A stretch of DNA of 64,000 nt from Tetraselmis striata. Lineage: Eukaryota > Chlorophyta > Chlorodendrophyceae > Chlorodendrales > Chlorodendraceae. The stretch is taken from positions 1-64,000 of the forward strand of contig VCJN01002216.1 of NCBI GenBank assembly GCA_006384855.1, given 5' to 3'. The notes beneath the pieces are model-generated. The model did not search any database. It had not been told where the DNA came from and saw nothing but the letters and a program-made list of their open reading frames with translations. Made by a program: the position numbers and the translations under genes. This document shows positions 1 through 12,700 of the stretch, piece by piece (position 1 is the stretch's first letter; every line of letters begins with the position of its first letter).

Positions 1-969
1 CATCCACAGTCTCATGACTCATCATCGGCCGATGAGAAGTTGTACGTATTAGTGTGATGGGTGGTTATTGGACTACATCGTCATCAGGTGTGCGCGAAGG
101 TGCTTGCACTGACATATAAAGTATCTTTCATTTGATTATATTAGGACATATTCATTTGTCATATGGATCTCAAGTGGTGCCGCTGTCTGCACCTAAGGAC
201 GATCTCTATATATCTAGCTTGCAGTAGGCGCAGAGCAGAGAACTGAACAATCACAGCGATGTTATTATGATATTGTGCTGGCCAAAAACCGAATCGACGT
301 TCTTCATAGAAGTCCCCCCCCCCCTCAGACTTGAAACAGCACATTGGTTTCGGAGCAGCTGCGTGTGTGCTCCGAAACCACGCTGTCTTGCTGCGCACAC
401 ATTGCAGTTGATTCACAAAATCGAATACTGAGGTATATGCCTACCTCATGTTGGTTTTCGGATTCGAAAATTAGTACAGTCATGAGGCGGGTAAACCAAA
501 TAAATAATGAAATACTCTTGGATATTGTGGACAACATGTATGATAAATGAATAGCATCTTCTTTTGTTGAGCATCATATTTGATGTTGAAGCAAGTGTAT
601 GATGTAAACGTAGCATTGTTATAAACCTCCCCAGTATCTGACCCTACATATGAAACTTTGCTCTAATATAGAAGCATCCTCTGCTCAAATAGAAAAGGAG
701 GGCAAAATACTGTAAGGCTTAACTATGGATTTATGAGCAGGTTATATTGAATTGGAAAGGGTGTCTAGTGCAAGGTGCATGGCCAGCCGAGAAGCATTGC
801 AGGGAAAGGGCCATGGGAGGCGGAGATGGTGAAGCACAGAAAGTGCAAGCAAAAGTCACCTCGGAGCCGCTCGTTTGCTGTCAGAAAGTCACTGCAGCAG
901 ATGGCATAGGTCTTTGGGCTGATGCCATCCCACTCGAGCGAGGCCGCCAAGGCATTATGCGGCGTGAAC
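1..969. other. Intergenic, no gene seen
   Basis: I see no frame with a recognisable domain or a phased splice structure here. The only clear structure is the hairpin at 346-379. A short C tract lies at 314-324. Confidence 0.6.
346..379. repeat. Perfect 12-bp hairpin of the dispersed GGTTTCGGAGCA motif
   Basis: GGTTTCGGAGCA (346-357) is followed by a 10-base spacer and its exact reverse complement TGCTCCGAAACC (368-379). The same 12-mer, exact or with one to two changes, recurs singly or in clusters near 4026-4790, 8932-8975, 12446-12560, 15124-15440, 27142 and 61000. Two arms meeting head to head suggest the motif is the end of a small foldback or MITE-like repeat; this is inference. Confidence 0.75.
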
Positions 970-979
970 TCATGGGGTC

Positions 980-2661
980 CTACGCGATGAGCTCGCCGTT
1001 GTCAAAGTAGAATGCGAACTTGTTGTCGCAGTAGATGTGGCCGGTGACAGTCTGCGGCTGCCCCGGGACTGCGGGCGCGGTTGTCTGCACGACCTGCTGC
1101 CTGACAACGGTGTCGTCACAGTGTACGGTGAGGTTGCGGGCGCCAGCATGCAGACGATATCGGCGTTGGTCAGGTTGCCTTGCACCGGCCGCCGGCCCGT
1201 TGTCCAGCCCCAGCATGGAGGTAGTGGAGCCCCAGATGTTGGGGGCCCAGCTCGTCGTAGAGGTTGAGCCCATAGTACTCCCCTGGCTCGCTTGCGCGCC
1301 CAGTGCAGAGGCATTGGACACCGTATAGCCCCAGCCGTAGCCGGCCTTGTCCGCGTTGGCCAGCATAATACTGTGAAGCGCATCAGACTGCTGCGGTCGA
1401 CGTTGGCGTGGTGGAACATGAACATCGGGTCGTTGGGGGATGTGTCGGGATCCTTTAAATCCCCGCACGACGTGCCGGGGGTCCTCCCGACAAGCTGATG
1501 CGCGGCGGGGTGCATGCCGACTGCATGCTGGAGCCCCGGCGGCTGATGATGGTGGTGCCGGCGACGCCCCTGCCCTGCTCGACGCAGGAGTACCAGTCCA
1601 GCCACCGTCTCACCAGCTCCGCGCAGACGATAGGATTGAAGTTCTCCTCGGAAAAGAATGGAGCCGCGGTTCCGTAGCGCACGCTGACGTTGCCCGCGTC
1701 GTTGGTGCTGTCGGGGCGGCGGAGCCATCCCGAGGAGCTCCCGCCGTTGATGAATGAGGAGTCGCCGGGTGTGTTCGCCGAATACACTATGATGTCAAAG
1801 CTATATGCTTCTCAGACCACCCAGCGAAGCGGCTGTCCACCACTCATGCCGACACCCGTCTCAGGGCTGCTGCCCAAGTACTCGGGGACATGAACGGACG
1901 GCTCCGCGATCTAAGAGTCCCAGTGGGGCAGCGAGCCGATGCTGCGGGTCGGCAGCAAACAGCGCTTGGGTCGGCATGCCCCCCCCCGGGGGGGGGGGGG
2001 GGGGGGGGGCGCTTGGGGCCGGGGCATGACGGCCAACAGCGCTTGGGGCCAACAGCGCCTGGGGCCGGCAGCCTACAGCATTTGCTTAAAAACCAGCATA
2101 AACGCGGCGTGGAAAGTCGCAAACGCCGGGGAAAAGTGGTCCCGGTCGCCCGTAGCATTGGTGGCGACGACCGCATGCCAAACCACGAAGTCGTCGTAAG
2201 TGAAAAACGGGGGGCCGGAATAAAGCCGCTGGATTGATGTTCTTTATCACCCATAGTGCACCCACAACCGCGGCCCACTCGTCGTTCTGGATACTGCGGA
2301 AATCGCAGCGCACTCGCTGCTCGGCGGCGGCGGGGGTGTTCGTGCAGCCGCCGTCGGTCGCGTTGGCGGGCGGCTCGACAACGCCGCCGGTCGACACGCC
2401 ACCGCTGCCGCGACAAGGCCATTGTCCCCGCCCAGCGCGGGGCGATTCCCGCCCTATTCGCCCTCTGTTGGATCTTCGGGTCAGGCGATCATCCCCGGCG
2501 GCATCGGCCTGTCGCCCTGTCGCCGCCGGCGCCGCATTAAGCCCCGCATGCGGCAGCCAATACGATAACAACACCGACACGCGGATTGCGGCCGCAGTCG
2601 TCGCGGCACTACGCGCAGCCTGCGGGATCTCGGTATACCGCTGCGGTGCCACGTGCGCCAC
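980..2661 (-). CDS. Tyrosinase-like type-3 copper protein, frame interrupted (partial or decaying)
   Basis: Type-3 copper proteins oxidise phenols with two copper ions, each held by three histidines. Reading the minus strand: an N-terminal part to about 2250 ends with RVRCDFRSIQNDEWAAVV, like the helix before the CuA site of tyrosinases. At 2200-2088 a second frame gives YDDFVVWHAVVA, then RDHFSPAFATFHAAF, matching the three CuA histidines. GSLPHWDS near 1940 resembles the usual LPYWDW strand. From about 1560 to 1370 comes a CuB-like part, GMHPAAHQLVG then NDPMFMFHHANVD. The C-terminus, ending at a stop at 980, reads GHIYCDNKFAFYFDNGEL, an extra module after the core. The pieces lie in different frames: a one-base slip in a C6 run near 2205, a likely intron around the 1981-2010 homopolymer (donor GTAGGC after FKQML), and further shifts near 1370 and 1240. 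It could be a real gene with small introns and assembly errors in homopolymers, or a pseudogene. The start is not resolved. Confidence 0.72.
1981..2010. repeat. C-run fused to G-run inside the tyrosinase-like gene
   Basis: About eight C are followed directly by about twenty G, a self-complementary homopolymer pair. Short copies of a GGGGCC...AGCGCTTGGGGCC phrase flank it (1965-2060). It sits where the tyrosinase-like gene probably has an intron. Confidence 0.8.
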
Positions 2662-3395
2662 GGTATATCCTCTCGTGTTCTGCTGTCGCAGGAGTGATGC
2701 GAGTGCTACTTTGAAGAGGAAGGGGGGATGGGGAGGGGGGCATATGCAGCAGTTAACGACTACTAGTAGCCATGAGTCGGCACTTCACTACTTACCTACG
2801 TACGCTAACTCGCTGAGCGAGGCACTGGGCTCGGCACTGCTTGATGCCGGTCGATGGGCGAGCGAGCAAAGTACAACGGCGGGGTGTGACCGGCTGGCGA
2901 TACTCTATCTGCTAGATATCTACCTGCGTACGGTTTACATGCAGACGTGTTGTTGTTACTTGTGCCTGCTGTATAAAACTTAGGAGCATCGCAACCGCCT
3001 TGTGCTCGTGTGCATGTGTGCTCACACAGCCACAATCGTTCCATCATGCAAGCATATGTAATACTTGCACAGCTGCACTTACTGTCCGCGCTGGGTGCTT
3101 CCGCCCGTATGTACAGACTGCACCACATTTGGTTCGCATCGAACTTTTATTGCAGTAATATCATGTATGTACGCCTTCCTTCAATTACATGACGAGCATT
3201 GGCATACGCTGCCGGTGCGCACAGCTTCTGCCTCGGCTGCTGGCTGGAAGCAGCCCGCGGATTGCAGACCTGCATACTCACATAGAATGGCGCGCCGGCC
3301 TGCAGCGAGGTGAGGGAACGACCCAAGTGGTGCGGGCACGCAGGGTACGCGGCGATGGCTACTGACAGTCGGCCTTCGGGTGCCTTGTGGTGAGT
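2662..3395. other. Intergenic, nothing recognised
   Basis: No supported frame. It separates the 5' end of the tyrosinase-like gene from the 3' end of the large minus-strand gene, so it should hold the terminator of one and the promoter of the other. Confidence 0.5.
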
Positions 3396-3545
3396 TCAGT
3401 ACCACGCGGGGCGCTCCCGGGCAGGCGGGCTGTGGGACCGCCCGCGGGTAGCCCCAGGGCTGTGCGAGCGGCGGGAGCGTGCGGGGCTGCTGCGCCGCAT
3501 GTCCTCCAGTTGCCCTGCTTGCCCCGGCGGCAGCTGGCCCCACTC
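3396..3545 (-). other. Last exon: Ser/Arg-rich basic tail
   Basis: The acceptor GGCAG|GAGTGG joins in phase 0 to the donor at 5155 and gives a tail of about 49 residues containing LEDMRRSSPARSRRSHS and ending RERPAWY before a TGA. Basic Ser-Pro/Ser-Arg tails often bind microtubules or are phosphorylated; that role is inference. Confidence 0.65.
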
Positions 3546-6499
3546 CTGCCAGAGGGGGAGGGGGGGGGGGGGGGCGACTAAGTTATTGGTGCGGTGTCAC
3601 CTCCCTTTGGTGACAATAAACGAATGGGTGCTGTGAAAGCCCCTCCGCCCCTGGCTGAATGCGCCACGGGTTCTTTGCATATCTGACAGAGGGACATACT
3701 GGATTGGCACGGGGGAAAACCCAATATATTTGCGCAATGCCCCAGCACGGTGTTATTAATAAATTATTTATACACAACAATGTAATAATGAATTACATAT
3801 TATAAGGCCATCCAGTAGTGCCCTGTACATGGACACGTATATACTGACCATAAAATGGGTATGAATTCCCTAAGTAAGATTGTCTGGTGGGCAATAGTAA
3901 ATTCTAAGGCCCCGGGAACGATATGGGCGTAGTTTTCTTAAGCACAGCCATAAGGGGTAGTGACTCTCATTGTAAAGTGCCTATATCACAACATGTCTTC
4001 CGGGCAATAGATACGCGGGAAAATTGGTTTCGGAGCATCTGGTGTGCGATTGCTGTGGTTTTGGAGCTGTTGGTGCGACCAATATGGTTTCGGGGCATTT
4101 GCTGTGATGTGAGTGTGGTGATGTTGGAGTCGGTGGTGCGGGCAATGTGGTTTCGGAGTATTTGGTGTGTCATGGTTTTGGAGCCATTCGTCCGGGCGAT
4201 GTGGTTTCGGAGTATTTGGTGTGTCATGGCTTTGGAGCCATTCGTGCGGGTGATGTGGTTTCGGAGTATTTGATGTGTCATGTTTTGGCGCCTTTTGTGC
4301 GGGCGATATGGTTTTGCCGGAGGCGCCATTTTGTGTGTGTGGACAGTGTGGTTTCGGAGTATTTGATGTGTCAAGGTTTTGGAGCCATTCGTCCGGGCGA
4401 TGTGGTTTCGGAGTATTGATGTGTCATGGTTATATATAGAGCCATTCTTGCGGGCGATGTGGTTTCGGAGTATTTGATGTGTCATGTTTTTGGAGCCATT
4501 CGTGCGGGCGATGTGGTTTCGGAGCATCTGGTGTGTCGTGGTTTCGGAGCCATTTGTGCGGGTGATGTGGTTTCGGAGTATTTGATGTGTCATGGTTTTA
4601 GAGCCATTCTTGCGGGCGATGCGGTTTTGGAGTATTTGGTGTGTCATGGCTTTGGAGCCATTCGTGCGGGTGATGTGGTTTCGGAGTATTTGATGTGTCA
4701 TGGTTTTGGCGCCATTCGTGCGGGCAATGTGGTTTTGACGGAGGCGCCATTTTGTGTGTGTGGACAGTGTGGTTTCGGAGCATTTTGTATTGTGAACTCT
4801 GCGATTTTTGAGCATATTATGTCATTATGTGTGATTTTGTGGCAATTACAGTCAGTGTGTCGAATTTCGTTTCAGAAGAGGACTTGGTGCCGGAATCATC
4901 GTTTTGTGCGGACTTGGACCGGAGTTGGTGCTGTTGGTGTAGAGCATTTCAACGGTCAAGTCAATTCGAGGTTCGATGTGCAGGTCATGAACAATTGGTG
5001 TTTCAGCTTGCCGTGTTGGCTATTGTGCAACTACCGGCGGCCTGCCCTGGATTGGTAATTGGGGCCCAATGCATGTGGGATGATAACTGTGGGAACAGGG
5101 CGACAAGTGGGTGGGTGGGTGGGTGGCGGGAGAACGATGGGAGGGTCCACCTGCAATGACGAGTCCAGCAGCGCGATTTCGCGTGGCAGCGGAAGAAGCG
5201 GAAGCGGTGGCCCCCACGCAACCGGAGGGCCTCGGAGCGCCGAGTGGCATCCCGCCTGCCCGGGCGCTCCCCGCGGTGCAGGCGGCACTCCCGCGCGAAG
5301 GCCCTCCCCGGGCGCCAGCTGCCCCAATAGGCGCGCTGCCGCCAGCGTTCCGCCGCCGCCGCGCTGTCCGGCCGCCAGCATCACCAGCGCGTGCAGCCGC
5401 CCGCTGCGGGCGCCCTGATGGCACGCACGCACATGACCCCCCCGCTCAGAGAAGCCCGTCCAGGCAACAACCCCACCTTCACTCGTCAAAGCCCCGAGTA
5501 CCCCAAGGGTGCCAATGTGGCGTTAAGGACAGTACTTCTGCTCCCAGAATCCGGGTACCGACACTTGGACAAGAACTTCGTAGTGAATCCGTGATGGTTT
5601 TCTTCTGATTTCGAACTGCGAGGGGAGGGCGTGTTCTCGTAGAAAATGCTCCCAACATCACATCGCCACCCATACCACTCCTCGTACAACCTGCCCAGGG
5701 GGACATGGGCCCGGTGGGCGCCACCTACTGTGTGATCATGGATTCAAGGCATCCACAGGTGAGAGCAAAGCCAACTACGGATGTGCAGAACTCCGGTTGT
5801 CCAGCGAAATGACAACTGGGGCACGCGCATGCAGCACAACCTGGTGCCTGAGGTGACAACATAAGGCTGCTGGGGCACCTCTACAACCCGTTGCCTACGC
5901 CTAAAGCTGAGCACGCGTGTAACCTACAGGAACATCGTTCGCTGCATGTTCTCGGTAGGTCTGTTTGCATTTGGCCTCTGGCAGGTAGGAAGGGTATTTA
6001 TTCGCGGTGTTCTCATCGCCGAGTCGGCACCCACAGGCAGAGCTTGACATACAATAGGCCACACGGGTAGGCGGGTACGCCATACACACAGTTCATGCAG
6101 CTATATGCTGATTTCATGGGACATGGGCCAGCTCGAATGGCCGGTTTGCCCATTTCTGGCATAGGCACTACCTGCAGCAGCTGGGCGAGCTCCGCGGGGT
6201 CGCCGGGCGGCGCGTTCGGGGGGCTGTCCGGCTGCAGGCCCAGCCACGCCGCCTCCAGCGAGTAAATTAGCTGCCGCGCGCTCAACACGCGCCAGCCGCT
6301 CGCTAGCCCCTGCGAGGCGGCCGGCCGCCAGCCAGGCCGAGGGGCAGGAGGGGGCGGGAAGGGAAGGCAGAGGCAGTGCGAGGCGGTGAGGGGTGCAGAA
6401 GTCGAGCGAGTAACACGGGCGGGTGGGTGGAGGCGCACGGTGGCCTTCCCGGGGTCGGAGTGCTTGCACTCGGTGGAAGTCGGCGGGCGGGCGCTGCGT

Positions 6500-6547
<48 letters not shown>

Positions 6548-9500
6548 TTTGGCGCACCCTTTGATTGGATTCATAGCATGATGAAGCATTCTTCCGGTTC
6601 AGATAAAAAGACTGTGATATTGATGGTTTGTGTACGCTGACATGCTTGTACTAGTCTGGGTGACCCCGCCGCAATTTCCCCCCCTTTTTGCCCCAAGTGG
6701 GGGAATCGACATCATGCGCAGCCCTGAGAACAGGTTGACGGCACGCCTGTCCGCAGGGGGACGGTCAAAAGGGGGGGGGGGGGGGGGGGGGGGCGTGGGA
6801 GAACAGAGGGCTTCCTTGCGGGCTGGCCCACCTCATCCGCGCCGTCCATGCTGAGCGTCGCGAGGTGCAGGTGGCCGCAGCTCTGCCGCCCCCGGATGTC
6901 CGTCACCTGCAGGACGCAGATAGCCTCTCCGTCAGACACTCGGGAAAAAGAGCGGTGCATGGTGGCGTCCGCCCTGAGCGGAACGATTGGGCGCCTTTCC
7001 CCGGCGGAGACTTTGTGCTTTTATTGGGGAGGGGGGGGGGGGGGGGGGGCTGTTGGGCGGGTGGGTTTAGGCGGGGGGGGGGGGGGGGGGGGGGGGGGAT
7101 CAAGGGTTTGCATTAAGTATCCGCCAAAGGTACCAATGTCAGATGCTCCAGCCGGATCAGCAAAACACCAATGTATCGAGTTGTAGATTCCCCATAAAGT
7201 GGAGCCTACACTACATCCATCCACTGTTTCCAGCCCCAATGCCTTGATGAATGAGGCGAGTCGGACCAAATCGCGATCTTTCACCGAAGTCGAAGTTTAA
7301 ATTGAATCCATCATTGGAGCCTCGAGAATCGAAAATCGGCCCGCGTCAAAGCATTGATCACCAAGATCAAAGTTCCGATTTTTAGCTCTGACAGCTTAAT
7401 GCAGACCTGTTGGGGAAAGAGATATGGGGGGGGGGGGGGGGGGGGGTGGCGCTCCGCACCTGCACACGGAGGCAGAGCGCCACGTGGCCGGAGCGCGCCT
7501 CCCTGCTCTGTGGCCGCAGCACCGCCCGCGCGAGCGCCTCCGTCTCGGCGGCGCTCCGCATCTCCCGCGCGCTCACCTGCACGGTCGACACTAATCAAAA
7601 CAACAGCAGTGTGTCCGACGAGCCCAATCATCCCAAATGACGGCGAGCTTCTGCATGTGGTGTACACCGCCCCCCCTTCCCAAGCACCGCCCCTGAATTT
7701 TTCACATACCTTCCTCGCTACTATTTTTTATTCATTATTATGTGGGGAAATGTTTGGCGTCGCGCCGCGAATCAAAAGCCTGCATCAGCTGCGCCCAGTA
7801 GTGGCAACTGGGGGCCGCCTCCCCGCAGGTAACCACAGCGGCACCAAAGACTTCGCCCCCGGGCGTGCTGAGCCCAACTGGCCCTCACTGGTTGCCATGG
7901 TGGAGCATGGCCGGAGGTGCCCATCACATAACTGTGGCGCGGTCGCTGGAAACATAGGTGGGTGGATGAAAAATGGCCGCTGGAAACACTGGGGGCGGGT
8001 GGATGGAAACAAAGGCGGCGGCGAGCTGGACGGCTGCTGCCCCGCGAGGTTCCACACACCCTCCTTCACGAGAAGCGGCCTCAGTGCTTTTCGGTGTGAT
8101 GAGCTTGAAGCGCAAGGCGGGGGGGGGGGGGGGGGGGGGGGGACATGCGGCGTGCAGAACGCACCGGCTGGGCTCCGTGGCGGGGCGCTCCTCCCGGCAG
8201 CACCGCCCCAGCCGCGCCCTCCCGCGCGTTGGCGTCCAGCAGGTCCAGCAGCCCCGCTGGGCTCGCCTCCACGGCGCTCACATGCACCTGCGCGCGAAAG
8301 GGGGGGGGGGGGGTGGGGGGAGGGGGGGTGGCAAAGCGGCCAGTCCGGACAGGTTCAGGGCTATAAGAACTAAAACCCTAAATTTCAAACCCTAAAAGTC
8401 AAAAGGAGGAGTGGGACCTGCTCCAGTTGGGTAAGTTTGGGCGTGTAATGACAGACAGTGTACAGTGTAGTGTCAGACAGTGTAGGAGCTGTACGAAAGT
8501 CAGCCACACCGTGACACACAGACACTAATTCCGTCGGTAAATTGAGTGACGGCGAGCAGCTTGACTTTCGCAATGCTTCATTATGAGGCACGTTCAACCC
8601 CCCGGGGAAGGGTGGGGGGGGGGGGGGGGGGGGGGTTTGTTGGCTGGGGAGGGGCAGCAGCGGGCTCACCTGCCAGGCGTGCACATGCGGCAGCTGGTAC
8701 AGGTCCTTGAAGAGCGCCTCCGACAGCGCGGTCAGCTTGCTCAGGCCGCCCACACCGCCCGCCACCTGCCACCGCATCCAATCAGCCACACGCTCTGCCA
8801 TCAGCCCATTCAGCAGGACCTTCTTCACGGATAGCAACAGGTTAGAGGGCGGAAGGCATCCGCGCGGACAGGCATTCCAAGGGGGAGGGAGTGGATTGGA
8901 TCTATGTGTCCAAGAGGAATATGGTTTCGGAGCATTTTGGGCTGCATTGCGCCTGGACATTGTGGTTTCGGAGCATTTGTTGTGTGTAAGGCATGCTTTC
9001 AGCAAGGTACATTCTATGCCATGAAGGCGGCATGTATGGTTACGGAGCATGGGTTACACTGACTGCTGAATAGTGTAAAGGGTGTACTGTAAGAAGGCAA
9101 CGCGTCTCCCGTGGGAGTCTGGGACTGCGATGAACTGCTCACTGTCGTACTGTACTGTCTGTCACTCCGGGCGGTAGTGCTGCGGTTGAGGGGAGAGGCG
9201 AGTGGCATAAAAGGGGGGTAAGGGGGGGCAACGCGCCAGCAGCTCCGCCGCCGGGTCGTGGGTGGCCGCCGCCGCCAGCAGCATGACGGTGTCGCCCCCC
9301 ACCGAGCAGCGCGCTGCCGCCGCCATCTCGGCGCTCACCGCGCCGTTGGCCTCCGGCCCCCAAACCGCGTGGTAGCGCCCCGTGTGGAACTCGCCGCTGG
9401 CAGAGTCCGTGATGCGCACCGCCAAGGGGCCCACCTGGGGGCAGCGCACATCGGTGATGGGCCGAGACACATGTGTGCTGAGGGGTGAGCACTACTTGAT

Positions 9501-9717
9501 GCTGCGGATATATAGCTGGAACAATCGGTACATTTAAGCGTGGAATCGTCGCGGAACGGTTAGAGAGTGACACATAGTTACAAATACAGGTACATTTTTA
9601 TATATGGTTTCAAAATTATCAAGCAAAATAATGGTTGCAATGTGACAGATGCATACATTTACTGCGCTATCTACGGACATCGGTGTACACGAAAATATTT
9701 TTACCTACAAACACAGA

Positions 9718-9776
<59 letters not shown>

Positions 9777-12700
9777 AGGCGACCAACGGTTACATAATGA
9801 TTCCGCCATGTGTATATCGGTATCATCGCGCGGGCATTGCCAGGGCATGCACGCAGGCCCCTCCCCCACTCACCCGCTCCACCGACACCGGCCCACCGTG
9901 GTGGCCCGCCACCGCCTCTCGCAGGCAGCAAACCAGCTTCACTTCCGGCGCAGCAGCTGCGCGCTGCTGCCCGGACACCGGCGGTGATGGCGGCGGCGGC
10001 CACGCGTGTGTAGGTGGAGCCTCGCTGTCAGGGGCGGCTGACCGCACACTCGAGCGCGCCTGCGGGGTGGTGGACGCCGGGAAGGAGAAGTCCGCGGTGC
10101 GGGGGAGTGCGGTCGGGGCGAACTGGGGCTGTGGCGGCGGCGGCGGTGGTGGAGACTGTGTAGCCGGCGGCGGTGGTCGAGCTGTCGGCAGCGACGAGGG
10201 CGATGGCGATGGCGGCGTTGGGTGCGCGCCCGACTGCCGGCGCTGCTGCGCGCTGTGGAGCGCCTCCACGACGTCTGCCAGCTGAGCCTGCGCACCGGGA
10301 CCAGCAAAGGCGGGAGAATCAGCACCTGCTGGGGGCTCGGCCGGCCAACCCCTGGAGGTGAGGCAAGACGAGGTGAGGAGGGGGGGGGGGGGGGGGGCGT
10401 TGAGGGTGAGGGTGAGGATGATGGTGATGACATGACATCCAGATAAATATATAATCACAAGTAGGCACTTTTCTACACTTTTCCGCTTAAATATCCCTAC
10501 TGCTCGCGTATGGCTTTAACCTCGGTAACTTGGGTAGGAACTGTTGTAGGAACTGCTTTGGGAACCGAAGCCCTGACATGCCGCATACTCTCACGTACCG
10601 TAATAGGTACCGCAGTACGTACTATTATCCAGCGAAGCGCCGATTTTTCGGCGGTGAGCTTTATTGCCGTACGGGTACCCGTATACTGCAGCGGATCGGG
10701 CCTATAGGTGCATGACTAAAGCGCTTATCTACTGGAATGTACTACTAAGTACTATAATCCACCCACCCACCCACCCGCCCACCCGCCCGCCCACTGTCCT
10801 TAATTACACAGCCGTCCGATTACGATCTCATGGTTGGGAGGCTATGAGTACTGGTACTCGCTACTCGCTGCTGGTAATGGAAAAAAAAACTCTGGTACTT
10901 CAAAGCTCTGGCAATGCGAACGCTCGCTGCTGGTACTGGTACTCGCTGCTGGTACTGCTGGTGCTGGTACTGGTACTCGCTACTCGCTGCTGGTATTAAT
11001 GGAAAAAAAACTCTGGTACTTCAAAGCGCTGGCAATGCAAACGCTCGCTGCTGGTACTTCAACGCGCTGGCAATGCAATTCATGGAACTGTAGGCCAGTG
11101 ATATAGAACCCGTTCTTTTAAAATTTTCTGAAAAATCGACGCATCGCTGATTCAACTTCCAAGTCACTTCATATAGCAGTCATGGTTCAATCAAGTTCTA
11201 TGGGTCGGAGCCTTGGGGGAGGCCCACAGCGTCGAACATGCAGCAACACAGACGGGACGCTCCATGGCAGGGGAGATGACGGCCCCGGTGCATGGCACGC
11301 AAGGCAGTGGCAAGCAAGCACTGGTTGCTAGCTGACAGGGTGGCGGGTGGCGGCGCGCCTGCAGCTGCGCGACGCGGCCCTCCCGCAGGGTGGCGCCCTC
11401 CAGCGCGGCCCGCAGCCCGTCCTGCAGCTGCTGCACCTCCGCAAACACCTGCGGCCCCACCCACCCACCACCCGGAGGCGCCCAGCCATCCGCACATCCA
11501 TTCAGTGCATGGCTTGGTCACAGACAAGTTAGCACATGCACCAGCACCTCCCGAGTGGGAGAGAGCAGAGACTCAAGTGGGGTTTTACGTGTCAACGCAA
11601 GAGACGTAACGTAAGAGACGAATCGCAGCCTTTCAAACTTCTTTAACGTCTGACATAAACGAGCCTACAGGCTTATTTTCCGGGTTTGTATAGATGCGCC
11701 AGTACCCGTGTCCTAATGGGAAGGGGAGTGGGGAGAAGAGGGGGGGCAAAGGGGAGGGGAGGGGGCTCACGGCCTCCATCTTGGCAATCTTGGCCTCCGC
11801 CGTGGCGATGCGTGCCCGGGCCGCCTCAAGCTCGCTGGCAGCGACGGCGGACGTGCGCTGTGCCGCCGCGAGCTGGCCCTCCAGGGAATCCCGCTCCGCC
11901 TGCCCCGCATCCACCACGAAGGCCACCAGAACATAGAGATAAGACGCGCCGCCCCGTCCCAGCCACAAACAAAAGCACAAGCACAGCGTCGTCCGGGCAT
12001 ACACACGCGAAAGTCGGTGCCATTTTGGGTGGTAGATGCGTGCATGCGGGAGGCGCGTGAGTGCTGCGGCAGGCCGCACCCGCGCGCGCCGCGCCAGCGT
12101 GTCCGCCTGCGCCAGCTCCGCCTCCAGCCGCAGCGCCATCTGCGCGCCTGCACGGAGCTCCTCGCACTGCGCGCGGAGCTGGCGTACGTCTGCTGCCGCC
12201 GAGTCTGACGCAGCCGCCTCCCGCCCCTGCACATCACGGGTGGTGTCAAGGGTGGGTTAGCAAGGAGTCGTGTAGTCCAGAAAAGTCACTTTGGGAGGGA
12301 TGGCAGGATAACTTGCCTTGGCAGACCTGCTGGAGAGGTTCTTCAGTGCCGCCTGCGCCGACAAGCACCGCTGCCCACTCAGCTCTGGGACTCTGGCAGC
12401 ACTGGTACGAAACCCTAAACCAAACCGAAACTGCCCGTATTTCTGCTCCGAAACCACAACACCAGCACGAAATGCTCCGAAACCGCAGTACCCGCTCTAT
12501 ATGTTCAGAGATCACAATGCGCGAATGTCGGACGATGCCTACACTGAATGCTCCGAAACCAATTCCTCATGTCGGGACAGTCATCACATGCGCGGAGTGG
12601 TTTTTATGCAGGACTACTAGTGCGCAAGGGCTGAACCAGACAACGGGGATTGGGGGGGGGGGGGGGGGGGGGGATGCCTCAAGCTCCTGCAGAAGCTTCA

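Larger units (their letters stand above)
3396..10351 (-). other. Motor-homology exons of the giant gene
   Basis: Exons 10351-9874, 9434-~9228, ~8827-8670, 8287-8165, 7576-7460, 7017-6832, ~6308-6171, ~5415-5155 and 3545-3396. Elements follow kinesin order: EVKLVCCLREA (first strand, usually VFCRVRP), GRYHAVWGPEANG (usually FDxVFGP), a helix-strand GGDTVMLLAAAATHD where GQTGSGKT is expected, HVSAVEASPAGLLDLL (usually VSxLEIYNExVxDLL), QSREARSGHVALCLRV (usually NxxSSRSHxxFxIxV), GHLHLATLSMDGADE (usually GxLxLVDLAGSE), SARQLIYSLEAAW (helix with INKSLxxLxxVI), HALVMLAAGQ...TLAAARLLGQL (usually TxMIxxVSP...ETLxTLxFAxR). The P-loop, switch I Asn/Ser and switch II Asp/Gly residues are all absent, so ATP binding is unlikely. 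Most junctions are phase 0; the junction between the exons at 9228 and 8827 is not resolved. Confidence 0.62.

Noticed and set aside
4026-4790. CRISPR-like array
   Set aside because: Units are contiguous and similar throughout with no unique spacers, and the DNA is eukaryotic.
3967-5058. Long open frames on both strands over the 54-bp array
   Set aside because: They follow from a repeat unit divisible by three and lie in an intron between phased exons; not treated as genes.
8165-8287. Treating each motor exon as a separate small gene
   Set aside because: Donor and acceptor phases agree across most neighbouring exons and the order matches one kinesin-type fold, so a single spliced gene is simpler.
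8371-8397. AAACCCTAAA phrases resembling a plant-type telomere repeat
   Set aside because: Only two imperfect copies inside an intron; no tandem array, so not a telomere or interstitial telomere block.
6700-8400. Poly-Gly and poly-Pro frames across G/C tracts
   Set aside because: Homopolymer translation artefacts; real exons here are short and end at splice sites before the tracts.
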